Part shown: positions 10,566 to 22,416 of the stretch, in pieces
Position numbering within the stretch: position 1 is the stretch's first letter
How the letters are laid out: each line of letters opens with the position of its first letter
Assembly (NCBI RefSeq): GCF_023887685.1
Contig: NZ_JAMWMR010000005.1
Span: 248,001-312,000 of the forward strand
Length of the DNA: 64,000 nucleotides
Reading direction: 5' to 3'
DNA from: Streptomyces macrolidinus
GTDB lineage: Bacteria > Actinomycetota > Actinomycetes > Streptomycetales > Streptomycetaceae
Made by a program: the position numbers and the translations under genes
Notes under the pieces: model-generated
What the model saw: only the letters and a program-made list of their open reading frames with translations
The model's database searches: none
What the model was told of the DNA's origin: nothing

Positions 10566-11567
10566 TCAAGGTGGGGGGATCCGGGACCGGGCTCCCTCGC
10601 TGATGTGCGTCATGACCGGGCGCAGGCGTTCCGCGAAGTACTTGTTGGCTCTTCGCGGCTTGCCGCCCTTGACGGCTGTTCCGTCGAAGTGGGCCAGACG
10701 GGGCTCCCAGCCCTCGGCGAAATAGATCATTGCCTTGAAGTAGAAGTCCCGGGCCGCCTTCGGGTTCACCGGGGCGGGCAGGTCCGGCAGGACGGGCGGT
10801 TGCCAGAAGTCGCCGTACTTCTGCTTGAGTTCGAACAGCACGCCCTCGGCCTCGGCGATGGTCGAGGTCTTGAAACGCTGGTAGTCGACCGGGTCGGTCA
10901 CCAGGACGACAAGCCGGGAGGGGTCCCTGCGGCGCAGGATCTCGACGTATTCCCATACCGTGCCGGGACCCGGCCCGGCTCCGAGGATGATGAGGCGGGC
11001 GTTGTCGATCAGCTCTCCGACGGTGTCCTTCCAGTCGTCGAGCGGGAGATAGGTCCTGCGGGCGCCCGATCCGCCGGGCAATGACTCACCGGGGCGACCG
11101 ATCGCGACCAACGGACCGAACCTGCGGAACATCCTGCTGAGCCGTTCCTCATAGGTGCGGCCCGATCGCATGACCGTCCCGAAGGGGCTTCCGGTCTCCA
11201 CCCCGGGCGCAATGCCGGAGGAGGACAGATCCTGTGTGAAAGGGCGCAGGTAGAGAACATAGGACCCCGGTGCAAGACCCGCCACGGAGGCGACGAGGCG
11301 CGCCGTGCGCGCACGGGCGCGCCTGCCCATGAGGAGGCTGCCGGTGAAGACCACGGAACCCGCGAGCATGACGCCGAGGTAGATGATCAGCTGGCTGTAC
11401 CAGGGAGGTCCGTCGTAGTACGGCGCGTTCGTGGTGGCACTGAGCGTCCGGAGCCGCTGGACGGCGACGACGACGGCCAGAACGCCGACTACCCGCAGAA
11501 TCCAGCCCGCGATGCGCAGCGCCCAGCCCAGAGGCTTGCGCTGTACCGGGAACAGGGTGTTTCCCAT
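10566..11567 (-). CDS. Membrane-anchored protein with LRPF domain (possibly TIR-like), paralog 2
   Basis: 333 residues from ATG 11567. Two hydrophobic helices (about residues 17-34 and 58-78) precede a cytosolic domain with YVLYLRPFTQD, GPLVAIGRPGESLP, LPLDDWKDTVGELI, GPGPGTVWEYVEIL and LVVLVTD. The same ordered motifs occur in the gene at 8336-9463, so the two are paralogs with the same topology. The Glu in GTVWEY is conserved in both. Family name and activity unknown; a TIR-like NAD-cleaving role is a hypothesis. It is convergent with the RipA/DUF7701 pair. An in-frame GTG at 11612 is a possible alternative start. Confidence 0.8.
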   Translation of the reverse strand: MGNTLFPVQRKPLGWALRIAGWILRVVGVLAVVVAVQRLRTLSATTNAPYYDGPPWYSQLIIYLGVMLAGSVVFTGSLLMGRRARARTARLVASVAGLAPGSYVLYLRPFTQDLSSSGIAPGVETGSPFGTVMRSGRTYEERLSRMFRRFGPLVAIGRPGESLPGGSGARRTYLPLDDWKDTVGELIDNARLIILGAGPGPGTVWEYVEILRRRDPSRLVVLVTDPVDYQRFKTSTIAEAEGVLFELKQKYGDFWQPPVLPDLPAPVNPKAARDFYFKAMIYFAEGWEPRLAHFDGTAVKGGKPRRANKYFAERLRPVMTHISEGARSRIPPP

Positions 11568-11709
11568 GCCGCTGCCGTCTCTTGTCACGCACCGCGCTTC
11601 GCCGGCCGCCACAGGAACTGTCCACCGGCTGCGGTGTCCATGGTTGATCCGAATTCCGCATCAGGGCGGGCGCTCATTTCTGGTCCACTGTGCCAGAGAG
11701 GGAGAACCC

Positions 11710-11828
11710 ATGTCAGGACTGCGGTCCTTCCCGTACCACCAGAATCCCGCGGCGCCCTTCTTCTCGACCCGGACCACCGCCATGTCGAGGTGCGCCCGGA
11801 GGGCACGGCGGGGACGTACGACTCGTGA
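11710..11828 (+). pseudogene. Candidate small gene needing a -1 frameshift
   Basis: ATG 11710 has a good ribosome site (GAGGGAGAACCC) and begins MSGLRSFPYHQNPAAPFF with strong GC3 preference for about 27 codons. The preference then moves to the -1 frame, which reads LLDPDHRHVEVRPEGTAG and stops at TGA 11826-11828, 22 bp before a strong hairpin. Joined, they make a product of roughly 40 residues. Either a frameshift mutation or an assembly indel has broken it, or both frames are chance. I do not recognise the peptide. Confidence 0.35.
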
Positions 11829-11850
11829 CGGGCCGTCACCGTCAACTCCC

Positions 11851-11887
11851 CGCGGACCCGGCACCGATTCCTGGTGCCGGGTCCGCG
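11851..11887 (+). terminator. Perfect 15-bp hairpin
   Basis: CGCGGACCCGGCACC (11851-11865) pairs perfectly with GGTGCCGGGTCCGCG (11873-11887) across a 7-nt loop. It sits directly after the stop of the broken small ORF and argues that something is or was transcribed into it. Confidence 0.85.
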
Positions 11888-12015
11888 GCATTCACACACC
11901 GTGTGCGCGGCGGACTCGCATATGCCCCTCTCGCACTCTCCCCACGCGCCCACCAGGCGAGTTGACTCTCCATGCGTATGCAAGGGATGTGCCGACTACG
12001 GAAAGGAGCGGACTC

Positions 12016-12273
12016 GTGCCCGCCGACCCCGAGCATCCTGTTCTTCAGGGGGAACTCGCAGAGTTACGCCGTCGCCTCGATGTGGGCAACGCCCATGTCG
12101 AGGGAGGGCTGGCGCTGCTCAGTCATCGTGCCGAAGAGACGGCCAAGGACGTGGACGATCTGAGTGTGCGGATCGTCCAACTGGAACACACCCGCTGGCC
12201 GCTGCCCGCGGTCGCGGCCCTCACCTCCGTGGGCGCGCTCGCCGTGACCATATGGCAGGCCCTGGGACGCTAG
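12016..12273 (+). CDS. Small tail-anchored membrane protein, unknown function
   Basis: 85 residues from a GTG with AAAGGAG eight bases upstream. Residues 10-60 are a charged amphipathic helix likely to coil (LQGELAELRRRLDVGNAHVE, then EETAKDVDDLSVRIVQLEH). The C-terminus WPLPAVAALTSVGALAVTIW is a single membrane helix with almost no tail. I do not recognise a named family; similar small proteins are common in Streptomyces. The frame is open upstream to 11710, but the GTG start is preferred for its ribosome site. Confidence 0.75.
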   Translation: MPADPEHPVLQGELAELRRRLDVGNAHVEGGLALLSHRAEETAKDVDDLSVRIVQLEHTRWPLPAVAALTSVGALAVTIWQALGR

Positions 12274-12308
12274 ACGTCCCAGGGCCACACAGGCCCCTGT
12301 GGCGGGGA

Positions 12309-12854
12309 TCAGGGATGGATGTCCTGCCCGAGCCTGAGGTGGTGCAACAGCAGGAGCGCGGCTGCCATGTTGGCGGCCGGGACCTCGCCGCGGGCGACCA
12401 TGTCGGGGACGAGTTTGAGGGGAACCCATTCCCGGCGGTCCGACTCGAAGTCGTCCACGGGATGTCCGACGTACTCGCCCTCGTCGGCCCAGTAGATGTG
12501 GTGCCGGGCGTCGGTGAGTCCGTTGGACGGTTCGACACTCATCAGGTGCCGCAGGGGTCCCGGCCGCCAGCCCGTCTCCTCCTCCAGCTCACGGGCTGCC
12601 GCCGCGGCGATGTCCTCGCCGTCCTCGACGACGCCCGCCGCCAGCTCCCATCCCCAACTGTCGGTGATGAAGCGGTGCCGCCACAGCAGCAGGACCTCGT
12701 TGGCCTCGTTCACGACCGTGGCCACGGCCACGGGCCGCATCCGTATGAGGAAGTGGTCGAGATGACGGCCGTCAGGCAATGCGACATCTGCGAGATTGAC
12801 GCTGAACCAGCGATTCGCGTACACAGTCTGTTCGTTCAGTTTCGTCCACTGCAC
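12309..12854 (-). CDS. NUDIX hydrolase
   Basis: 181 residues. The NUDIX box reads GVVEDGEDIAAAARELEEETGW-like (G-x5-E-x7-R-E-x-x-E-E-x-G), near residues 75-98. The N-terminal YANRWFSVNLADV strand resembles ADP-ribose pyrophosphatases. It probably hydrolyses a nucleoside diphosphate linked to X; substrate not determinable. I chose the GTG at 12854 because AAGGTGG lies just upstream; an in-frame ATG at 12887 would place the ribosome site inside the gene. Downstream of, and on the same strand as, the HTH/TPR regulator. Confidence 0.9.
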   Translation of the reverse strand: MQWTKLNEQTVYANRWFSVNLADVALPDGRHLDHFLIRMRPVAVATVVNEANEVLLLWRHRFITDSWGWELAAGVVEDGEDIAAAAARELEEETGWRPGPLRHLMSVEPSNGLTDARHHIYWADEGEYVGHPVDDFESDRREWVPLKLVPDMVARGEVPAANMAAALLLLHHLRLGQDIHP

Positions 12855-12859
12855 GGTAA

Positions 12860-12886
12860 TGCCACCTTCCGCTGAGTGAAGTGGCA
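12860..12886. promoter_or_regulatory. Dyad at the NUDIX gene start
   Basis: TGCCAC (12860-12865) and GTGGCA (12881-12886) form an inverted repeat overlapping the ribosome site of the NUDIX gene. The word TGGCAATA recurs at about 9645 in the dyad upstream of the RipA-like gene. Could be an operator; no direct evidence. Confidence 0.25.
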
Positions 12887-13031
12887 ATATCGCAGTTCGA
12901 CTGTCACCTCAGGCAGCGGGAGCGTCGGCTCGGAAGACTCACAGCGGCGCACACTCGGCGCAGGCGCGGGCGCAGTCGTCACGCGCACCGGTCACGGAGC
13001 ACGGCTCTTCGGCAGGGGTGTGGGGCGGTGG

Positions 13032-14372
13032 TTACAGCGGTACGCGCAGGGCCGCGTCGATGAGTTCGGCCGCTTCGGCCGTTCCGGCACTGCCGTTGCG
13101 TACGAGGTGTTCCCGCACCGCCCGGAGTCTGTCGCGCAGCCGCATGGACTCCACTCCCCGCGCCTGCTCGGTCATCTCGACCGCCGTGGCCGCCGCCTTG
13201 TCCGCGTTGCCCTGGCGCAGTTCGATCTGGGTGAGCATGGCGAGCCGGTGCACCCGGCCGCGGTCGTGCGCGGGCGTGTCCACGGCCGCTGCCGCGTGCT
13301 CCCCCGCCGCCGCCACGTCCCCGAGGCTGAGCAGCGCCTCTGCGACCTGGACGTTGACGAGGCCGGGCTGGACGTAGCCGGTCTCGTCCGGTTCATGGCC
13401 GCGCCGGATGCGCTCGGCGGCCGACTCGGCCTGCCGGATGCAGGACAGGGCGCTCGTCGCGTCGCCGAGATGCGCGTACGCCTTCGCCTGCATCGCGTAC
13501 AGGTCGGAGGCGAGCGCCGGGGTGATGTGCCGGCCCGCGGTGCGCAGCGCGGCCTCGGCGAACGCGACCGCCTGCCGGTACTCCTTCATGAACAGCGACT
13601 GGTTGACCAGCAGGGCTATCACATACGCGCCGAGCCGCCGGTCCCCGCTGGCCTTCGCCAGGCGCAGCGCCTGGTGGAAGTAGCGCTGGGCGAGGCCGTG
13701 GGCGTCCGAGTCATAGGCGCAGATGCCCGCGATCGCCACCAACCCGCCCGTGGCGCGGTGCAGTTGGCGGCCGAGTGCGTCGGTGTAGCCGCCGCGCAGC
13801 AGGGGCGCCGTCTCGGTGTTGAGGAAGCCGACGACGCGGCTGCGGGTCGCGATGCCCCCGGCCTTGCGGTACATCTGCTCGTAGTGGGCGCGGGCCGCGC
13901 GCAGCATGTCTATGTCGGCCGCGGTGACCCGCTGCCGGCCGCCCCGGGAGACGTCGACGTCCTCGGGCGGGTTCTCCCACTCCCATACCGGCATGACGGC
14001 GGGGGTGCCCGTGACGGCCGGGGCGCCCAGGAGATGGGGGCGTTGCTGTTCGTCCGAGCGCCACAGCGCGGTGGCCCGCTCCACGAAGCCGGACAGACCG
14101 GCGCCGTGCGAGGCGGCCGGTTCACCGGGGACGCCGAGGCCGATGTCGTCCAGGGTCACCGGGCGGTGCAGCCGTGCGGCGAGCACCTCGCAGATCAGGT
14201 CGGGCACCTGGCCGCGGGGCCGCTGGCCCTTCAACCACCGTGCCACGGCGGTGTGTTCGTACCTCAGCGCGAGTCCGCGGGCCCGTCCCGCCTGGTTGAC
14301 ATGGGCGGCCAGGCCCGCATGGGAGATCCCGGCCTCGTCGAGAATCGCGTCGAGCAGTGTGTTGGGCTGCAT
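13032..14372 (-). CDS. HTH transcriptional regulator with TPR-like C-terminus
   Basis: 446 residues. The N-terminal 80 residues form an XRE-like helix-turn-helix (SHAGLAAHVNQAGRARG, then HTAVARWLKGQRPRG). Residues 170-446 are helical repeats of TPR type (for example AQRYFHQALRLAKASGD, VAFAEAALRTAGR, VNVQVAEALLSLGDVAAAG). The architecture matches the large Streptomyces family of XRE-TPR regulators of development and antibiotic production such as NsdA; target genes unknown. ATG 14372 follows a GGGGGGCC ribosome site. Confidence 0.85.
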   Translation of the reverse strand: MQPNTLLDAILDEAGISHAGLAAHVNQAGRARGLALRYEHTAVARWLKGQRPRGQVPDLICEVLAARLHRPVTLDDIGLGVPGEPAASHGAGLSGFVERATALWRSDEQQRPHLLGAPAVTGTPAVMPVWEWENPPEDVDVSRGGRQRVTAADIDMLRAARAHYEQMYRKAGGIATRSRVVGFLNTETAPLLRGGYTDALGRQLHRATGGLVAIAGICAYDSDAHGLAQRYFHQALRLAKASGDRRLGAYVIALLVNQSLFMKEYRQAVAFAEAALRTAGRHITPALASDLYAMQAKAYAHLGDATSALSCIRQAESAAERIRRGHEPDETGYVQPGLVNVQVAEALLSLGDVAAAGEHAAAAVDTPAHDRGRVHRLAMLTQIELRQGNADKAAATAVEMTEQARGVESMRLRDRLRAVREHLVRNGSAGTAEAAELIDAALRVPL

Positions 14373-14743
14373 GGATGGCCCCCCGTCGGCTCGGTGGGGA
14401 CAGCGTAGTGCGTCCCGGTTCACACGGGGTGTGAACCAAATGCGAGCATCCGGGCCGTTCGCGCGCTGTCGCGCCGGGTCGGGGGCCGGTTCACTGAGAG
14501 ACCTCGCAAGAGGCCGACCGGGCCGTCGGCTCCCCCTCGTTCCAGTGCGACGGCCCGTTCCGAGCCGTCCGCCCGGCCGCCTGCCCGGCACTCCGTGGCC
14601 GGGCGGACGGCATGTCGGCGACGGCATTCCGCCGGAAGGGCCGGGCAGAGCGGTCGGCCCGGCGGGTGCGGGTTCGGCGGAAACAGTCGCGCGGTTCCCC
14701 GCGGCCCCGTGAAGGGGCGCGGGGAACCGCGCGACAGCGGGGG
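14373..14743. other. Intergenic region between the HTH regulator and pheT
   Basis: 371 bp with no convincing gene. The left part is upstream of the regulator and presumably holds its promoter. The right end has a large hairpin (14686-14735) that terminates pheST. Between them I see only GC-rich sequence. Confidence 0.6.
14686..14735 (-). terminator. Large hairpin downstream of pheT
   Basis: The left arm (14686-14708, GTCGCGCGGTTCCCC then GCGGCCCC) pairs with the right arm (14714-14735, GGGGCGCGGGGAACC then GCGCGAC) with one bulged G and a 5-nt loop. This word is a frequent 3'-end hairpin in Streptomyces genomes. It lies 9 bp beyond the pheT stop. Confidence 0.85.
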
Positions 14744-17253
14744 TCAGCCGCGGAGTACGGCCCCGGTGCGCTCGGCGGCCAGGGCGACCGCCGCGTCGCG
14801 GGCCGCGGACGCCTCGTCCACGGTCAGCGTGCGGTCGGCGGCGCGGAAGCGCAGCGCGTACGCCAGCGACTTCCGGCCCTCGCCGAGCTGCTCGCTCTCG
14901 TAGACGTCGAACAGCCGGACGGACTCCAGCAGTTCACCGGCGCCCTCGCGCAGCGCCGCCTCGACGTCCGCGTGCGGCACGGCCGCGTCCACGACCAGCG
15001 CGACGTCCTGGGTGGCGACCGGGAAGGTGGCGATCCGCGGGCCCTTGACCAGGCCCGCGCCCGCCTCCTCCAATGCGTCCAGGTCCAGCTCCATCGCGCA
15101 GGTGCGCGCGGGCAGGCCCAGGGCCTTCACGACGCGCGGGTGCAGCTCGCCCGCGTACCCGATGACCTGCTCGGCCCCGTCGACCACCACGGCCAGCTCG
15201 GCGCAGCGGCCGGGGTGCCACGGAGCGAACTGGCCCTTGCGGACGATCAGTTCGGTCCCGGTCTCGCGGGCGAGGGTGCGCGCGGCCTCGACGGCGTCGG
15301 CCCAGTCGGCCGGGCGGCCCTTGCCCCACCAGCCGGTCTGCTCACGGGCGCCCGCGAGGACCACCGCGGCGTGCCGCGGCTGCTCGGGGAGCGCCGCGGT
15401 CAGGGACGCGACCTCCTCGTCGGTCGGGCGGCGGTCGACGGGCAGACGCGCGGCGACACTCCGCTCCGTACGCGGCTGGAAGACCAGCCCGGTCTCGAAG
15501 AGCGCGAGATCGTGCGAGCCGCGGCCGTCGTTGCGGCGCAGCGCGCCGAGCAGGCCCGGCAGCAGCGTCGTACGAAGGGCGGGCTCCTCGTCGGAGAGCG
15601 GGTTGACCAGCTTGACGACCGTGCGGCGGGCGTCGTCGTCGGCCAGGCCGAACTGGTCGAAGACCTGCGTACCGAGGAACGGGTAGTTCGGCGCCTCGAC
15701 ATACCCGGCACCGGCCAGCGCGCGCCCGATACGGCGCTGCAGCCGCTGACGGTCGGTCAGCCCGAGGCCGGCCGGGGGCTTCGGCAGCGTGGCGGGCAGG
15801 TTCTCGTAGCCCTCCAGCCGGATGACCTCTTCGGCCAGGTCGTTGGGGTCGTTCAGGTCGGGCCGCCAGGACGGGACGGTGACGACCAGCTCGTCCTGCC
15901 CGGTGACGGCGCAGCCGACCTCCTGGAGCCTGCGGACGACGGTCTCGCGGCCGTACGCCACACCCGCCACCTTGTCGGGGTGGTCGGCCGGGATGGTGAT
16001 CGTGCGCGGCGCGGACGACGCGACGACCTCGGTGACGCCCGCGTCGGCGGTGCCGCCCGCGAGCAGCACCAGCAGATCGACCGTGCGCTGGGCGGCGGCG
16101 GAGGCGGCCTGCGGGTCGACACCGCGCTCGAAGCGGCGCGACGCCTCGGAGGACAGCTTGTGGCGGCGGGCCGTGCGCGCGATCGTGACCGCGTCGAAGT
16201 GGGCGGCCTCGATCACGACGTCGGTGGTGCCACCGGTCTCGTGGTCGCCGTCCGCGATCTCCGTGTCGGCGCCGCCCATGACGCCCGCGAGGCCGATGGG
16301 GCCGCGGTCGTCGGTGATCACGAGGTCCTCGGCGTCCAGCGTGCGCGAGACGCCGTCGAGGGTGCCGAGCTGCTCGCCCGGCTCGGCCCGGCGCACCCCG
16401 ATCGGTCCCTGGACGCGGGAGCGGTCGTAGGCGTGCAGGGGCTGGCCCAGCTCCAGCATCACGTAGTTGGTGATGTCGACGGGCAGCGAGATCGGGCGCA
16501 TACCGGCCTTCTGCAGCCGGCGCTGGAGCCAGATCGGGGAGCGCGCCTCGGGGTCGAGGCCGGAGACCGTACGGGCGACGAAGCGGTCGCAGCCGTGCGG
16601 CTCGGAGATCTTCACCGGGTAGCCGAAGGCGTTCGGCGCCGGGACGTCGAGCAGCGCCGGGTCGCGCAGCGGCAGCCCGTAGGCGATGGCGGCCTCGCGG
16701 GCGATGCCGCGCAGCGAGAGGCAGTAGCCGCGGTCGGGGGTGACCGCGATGTCGAGGACCTCGTCGACCAGCTCCAGCAGCTCGATCGCGTCCGTGCCGA
16801 CCTCGTACTCCGGCGGCAGGACGATGATGCCGTGGGTGCCGTCGTCGCCCATGCCCAGCTCGTCGGCCGAGCAGATCATGCCGTGCGACTTCTTGCCGTA
16901 GGTCTTGCGGGCGGAGATCGCGAAGCCGCCGGGCAGCACGGCGCCCGGCAGGACCACGACGACCTTGTCGCCGACGGCGAAGTTGCGGGCGCCGCAGACG
17001 ATCTCCTGCGGCTCCCCCGTGCCGTTGGCCTGGCCGACGTCGACCGTGCAGAAGCGGATCGGCTTCTTGAAGCCCTCCAGCTCCTCGATGGTGAGCACCT
17101 GGCCGACGACCAGGGGGCCCTTGAGGTCGGCGCCGAGCTGCTCGACGGTCTCGACCTCCAGGCCGACCGAAATGAGCTTGGCCTGGACGTCGCGCCCGGT
17201 CTCCGTCGCCGGCAGGTCGACGTACTCCCGCAGCCAAGAAAGCGGGACCCGCA

Positions 17254-17254
<1 letters not shown>
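14744..17254 (-). CDS. pheT: Phenylalanyl-tRNA synthetase beta subunit
   Basis: 836 residues, full length. It begins [16 protein letters not shown], followed by a tRNA-binding OB domain (about residues 40-150), B3/B4 editing domain (around 215-385, with [20 protein letters not shown]), B5 domain and a C-terminal anticodon-binding fold ([18 protein letters not shown]). It forms the alpha2-beta2 enzyme that charges tRNA-Phe and hydrolyses mischarged Tyr-tRNA. Its ATG overlaps the pheS stop by one base (TGATG). Confidence 0.97.
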
Positions 17255-19712
<2,458 letters not shown>

Positions 19713-19792
19713 CCCCGTATCCCACCTCTCTGCTGGCGTGGGACTGCGTCACTGCGCTCCTGGGGTCCCCGCCGCCCGAGCCCGCCACCCTA

Positions 19793-20653
<861 letters not shown>

Positions 20654-20675
20654 GGGGGTCACCTTCGAAACGTAC

Positions 20676-20726
20676 GGGTCTGGGATCTCACGCGGTCTGG
20701 GATCACGCGGGTCCGGGATCTCAAGC
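20676..20726. repeat. Three imperfect ~16-bp tandem repeats
   Basis: GGGTCTGGGATCTCACGC, GGTCTGGGATCACGC and GGTCCGGGATCTCAAGC lie head to tail between the rplT terminator and the methyltransferase start. Each contains GGGATC. Could arise by slippage or serve as binding sites upstream of the methyltransferase. Confidence 0.7.
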
Positions 20727-20727
20727 G

Positions 20728-20764
20728 AACGGACCCGCAGGCCGCGTAAGCCTGCGGGTCCGTT
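20728..20764 (-). terminator. Perfect 15-bp hairpin downstream of rplT
   Basis: AACGGACCCGCAGGC (20728-20742) pairs perfectly with GCCTGCGGGTCCGTT (20750-20764) across 7 nt, 27 bp beyond the rplT stop. It ends the infC-rpmI-rplT operon. Confidence 0.9.
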
Positions 20765-20790
20765 CCTGTCCGGCGAGCGCCGGCGCGACG

Positions 20791-21174
20791 TCACGCCGCC
20801 TTCGGCGCGTTCACGTCCGACGGCAGCGCCTTCTGCGCGACCTCGACGAGCGCGGCGAACGCACCCGCGTCGTTGACGGCCAGCTCGGCGAGGATCTTGC
20901 GGTCGATCTCGACGTTCGCGGCCTTCAGACCCTGGATGAAGCGGTTGTAGGTCATGCCGTTGGCGCGGGCAGCGGCGTTGATGCGCTGGATCCACAGCTG
21001 ACGGAAGTCGCCCTTGCGCTTCTTGCGGTCGTTGTAGTTGTAGACCAGCGAGTGGGTGACCTGCTCCTTGGCCTTGCGGTACAGGCGCGAACGCTGACCG
21101 CGGTAGCCGGAGGCCTGCTCGAGGATCGCCCGGCGCTTCTTGTGGGCGTTGACTGCCCGCTTGACGCGTGCCAC
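20791..21174 (-). CDS. rplT: 50S ribosomal protein bL20
   Basis: 127 residues beginning [15 protein letters not shown], with the long basic helix [16 protein letters not shown] and [19 protein letters not shown], all diagnostic of bL20. It binds 23S rRNA early in assembly and in other bacteria also represses its own operon. Last gene of infC-rpmI-rplT. An AAGGAGT ribosome site precedes the start. Confidence 0.98.
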   Translation of the reverse strand: MARVKRAVNAHKKRRAILEQASGYRGQRSRLYRKAKEQVTHSLVYNYNDRKKRKGDFRQLWIQRINAAARANGMTYNRFIQGLKAANVEIDRKILAELAVNDAGAFAALVEVAQKALPSDVNAPKAA

Positions 21175-21269
21175 TTGTTAACTCCTTGTAGCGGGGCCGC
21201 GGGGGTACTCACGCGGCCCGGAAACGATTGGGTCCCGGTCCGGACGCACGGCGCTCACGCGCCGCCGCG

Positions 21270-21464
21270 TCACTTGCCGAGAAGCTTCTTGATCTTCTTG
21301 GCGTCGCCCGGGGCCATCTCGGCGTTGCCGGTGAGGCGACGCGTCAGACGAGACGACTTGTGCTCGAGCAGGTGGCGCTTGCCGGCGCGCTCACGGAGCA
21401 CCTTGCCGGAGCCGGTGACCTTGAAGCGCTTGCTGGCACCGCTGTGCGACTTGTTCTTCGGCAT
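21270..21464 (-). CDS. rpmI: 50S ribosomal protein bL35
   Basis: 64 residues, [20 protein letters not shown] to KKIKKLLGK, the normal length and signature of bL35. ATG 21464 with a GAGGAGAG ribosome site. Middle gene of the infC operon. Confidence 0.98.
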   Translation of the reverse strand: MPKNKSHSGASKRFKVTGSGKVLRERAGKRHLLEHKSSRLTRRLTGNAEMAPGDAKKIKKLLGK

Positions 21465-21650
21465 AGCGCCGTTCTCTCCTCGTCGGTGGCGCTCCGGTGC
21501 CCGGTCACGAGAACCGGGCACGATGGAGCGTCGCTCTTGTTTCGGTTACAACCTGGGACTGGCGTCCCGGGCTTTCCGGGGTGCGTACGTCCGCTGTGCG
21601 GCGGTCGTACGTCCGTACGTCCGGCGTTCCCCCGGGGCTTCGCCCCGGGA

Positions 21651-22316
21651 TCAGGCCTCTGCGGAAGCCTCGGCCGTCTCGGCCTCGGTGGTCCCTGCCT
21701 CGGCGATCTCGGCGTCAGCGGCATTCTGCGAGCGACCAGGGTTGGCCTTCGCTTCCGCCCTGCGGGCCTCCTGCGCCTGACGGGCCTCGGCCATCGCCTC
21801 GGTCTTCTTCTTGTGCGGACCGAGAACCATGATCATGTTCCGGCCGTCCTGCTTCGGGTTCGACTCGACGAAACCGAGGTCCTGGACGTCCTCCGCGAGA
21901 CGCTGCAGCAGTCGGTAGCCCAGCTCGGGCCGGGACTGCTCGCGACCACGGAACATGATCGTGATCTTGACCTTGTCGCCCTGCTTGAGGAACCGGACGA
22001 CGTGACCCTTCTTGGTGTCATAGTCGTGCGGGTCGATCTTCGGCCGGAGCTTCATCTCCTTGATGACCGTGTGCGCCTGGTTCTTGCGCGCCTCACGGGC
22101 CTTCATGGCCGACTCGTACTTGAACTTCCCGTAGTCCATGAGCTTGCACACGGGCGGACGGGCGTTCGCCGCGACCTCGACCAGGTCCAGGTCGTACTCC
22201 TGCGCAAGCTCCAGGGCCTTGGCAAGCGGCACAATGCCGACCTGCTCGCCACTGGGACCGACAAGTCGCACCTCGGGAACGCGAATCCGGTCGTTGATGC
22301 GGGGCTCGGCGCTGAT
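21651..22316 (-). CDS. infC: Translation initiation factor IF-3, probably with an AUC start codon
   Basis: IF-3 controls fidelity of start-codon choice and ribosome splitting. The N-domain begins [19 protein letters not shown], the linker and C-domain follow ([28 protein letters not shown]), and an Ala/Glu-rich tail of about 45 residues ends the protein. No ATG, GTG or TTG lies at the family N-terminus. The ideal ribosome site GAGGAGG is followed after ATCC by ATC AGC GCC GAG, so translation probably starts at AUC (22316), as E. coli infC starts at AUU to allow self-repression. A GTG at 22340 is the alternative, but it lies upstream of that ribosome site. Confidence 0.95.
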   Translation of the reverse strand: MSAEPRINDRIRVPEVRLVGPSGEQVGIVPLAKALELAQEYDLDLVEVAANARPPVCKLMDYGKFKYESAMKAREARKNQAHTVIKEMKLRPKIDPHDYDTKKGHVVRFLKQGDKVKITIMFRGREQSRPELGYRLLQRLAEDVQDLGFVESNPKQDGRNMIMVLGPHKKKTEAMAEARQAQEARRAEAKANPGRSQNAADAEIAEAGTTEAETAEASAEA

Positions 22317-22391
22317 GGATCCTCCTCGGTAGCACCATACGGCCGCCTGGCTGGACAGCCGCGTATGTCCGGTTGACATGGGGACCAACCA

Positions 22392-22416
22392 CCGGGGCAC
22401 ATGAAAAATGCCCCGG
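22392..22416 (-). promoter_or_regulatory. Hairpin in the infC leader
   Basis: On the minus strand CCGGGGCA, a 9-nt loop TTTTTCATG, then TGCCCCGG. It is placed in the presumed 5' leader of infC-rpmI-rplT and could be an attenuator or an IF-3/L20 autoregulatory element; function inferred from position only. Confidence 0.4.

Larger units (their letters stand above)
11568..12015. other. Intergenic region with broken small ORF, terminator and promoter-like site
   Basis: 448 bp. It contains a short frame-broken ORF (11710-11828), a perfect 15-bp hairpin (11851-11887), and TTGACT at 11962-11967 about 50 bp before the next GTG start, with a weak GGATGT about 17 bp downstream. From 11568 to 11709 I see only the presumed promoter zone of the minus-strand LRPF gene. 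Confidence 0.5.
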
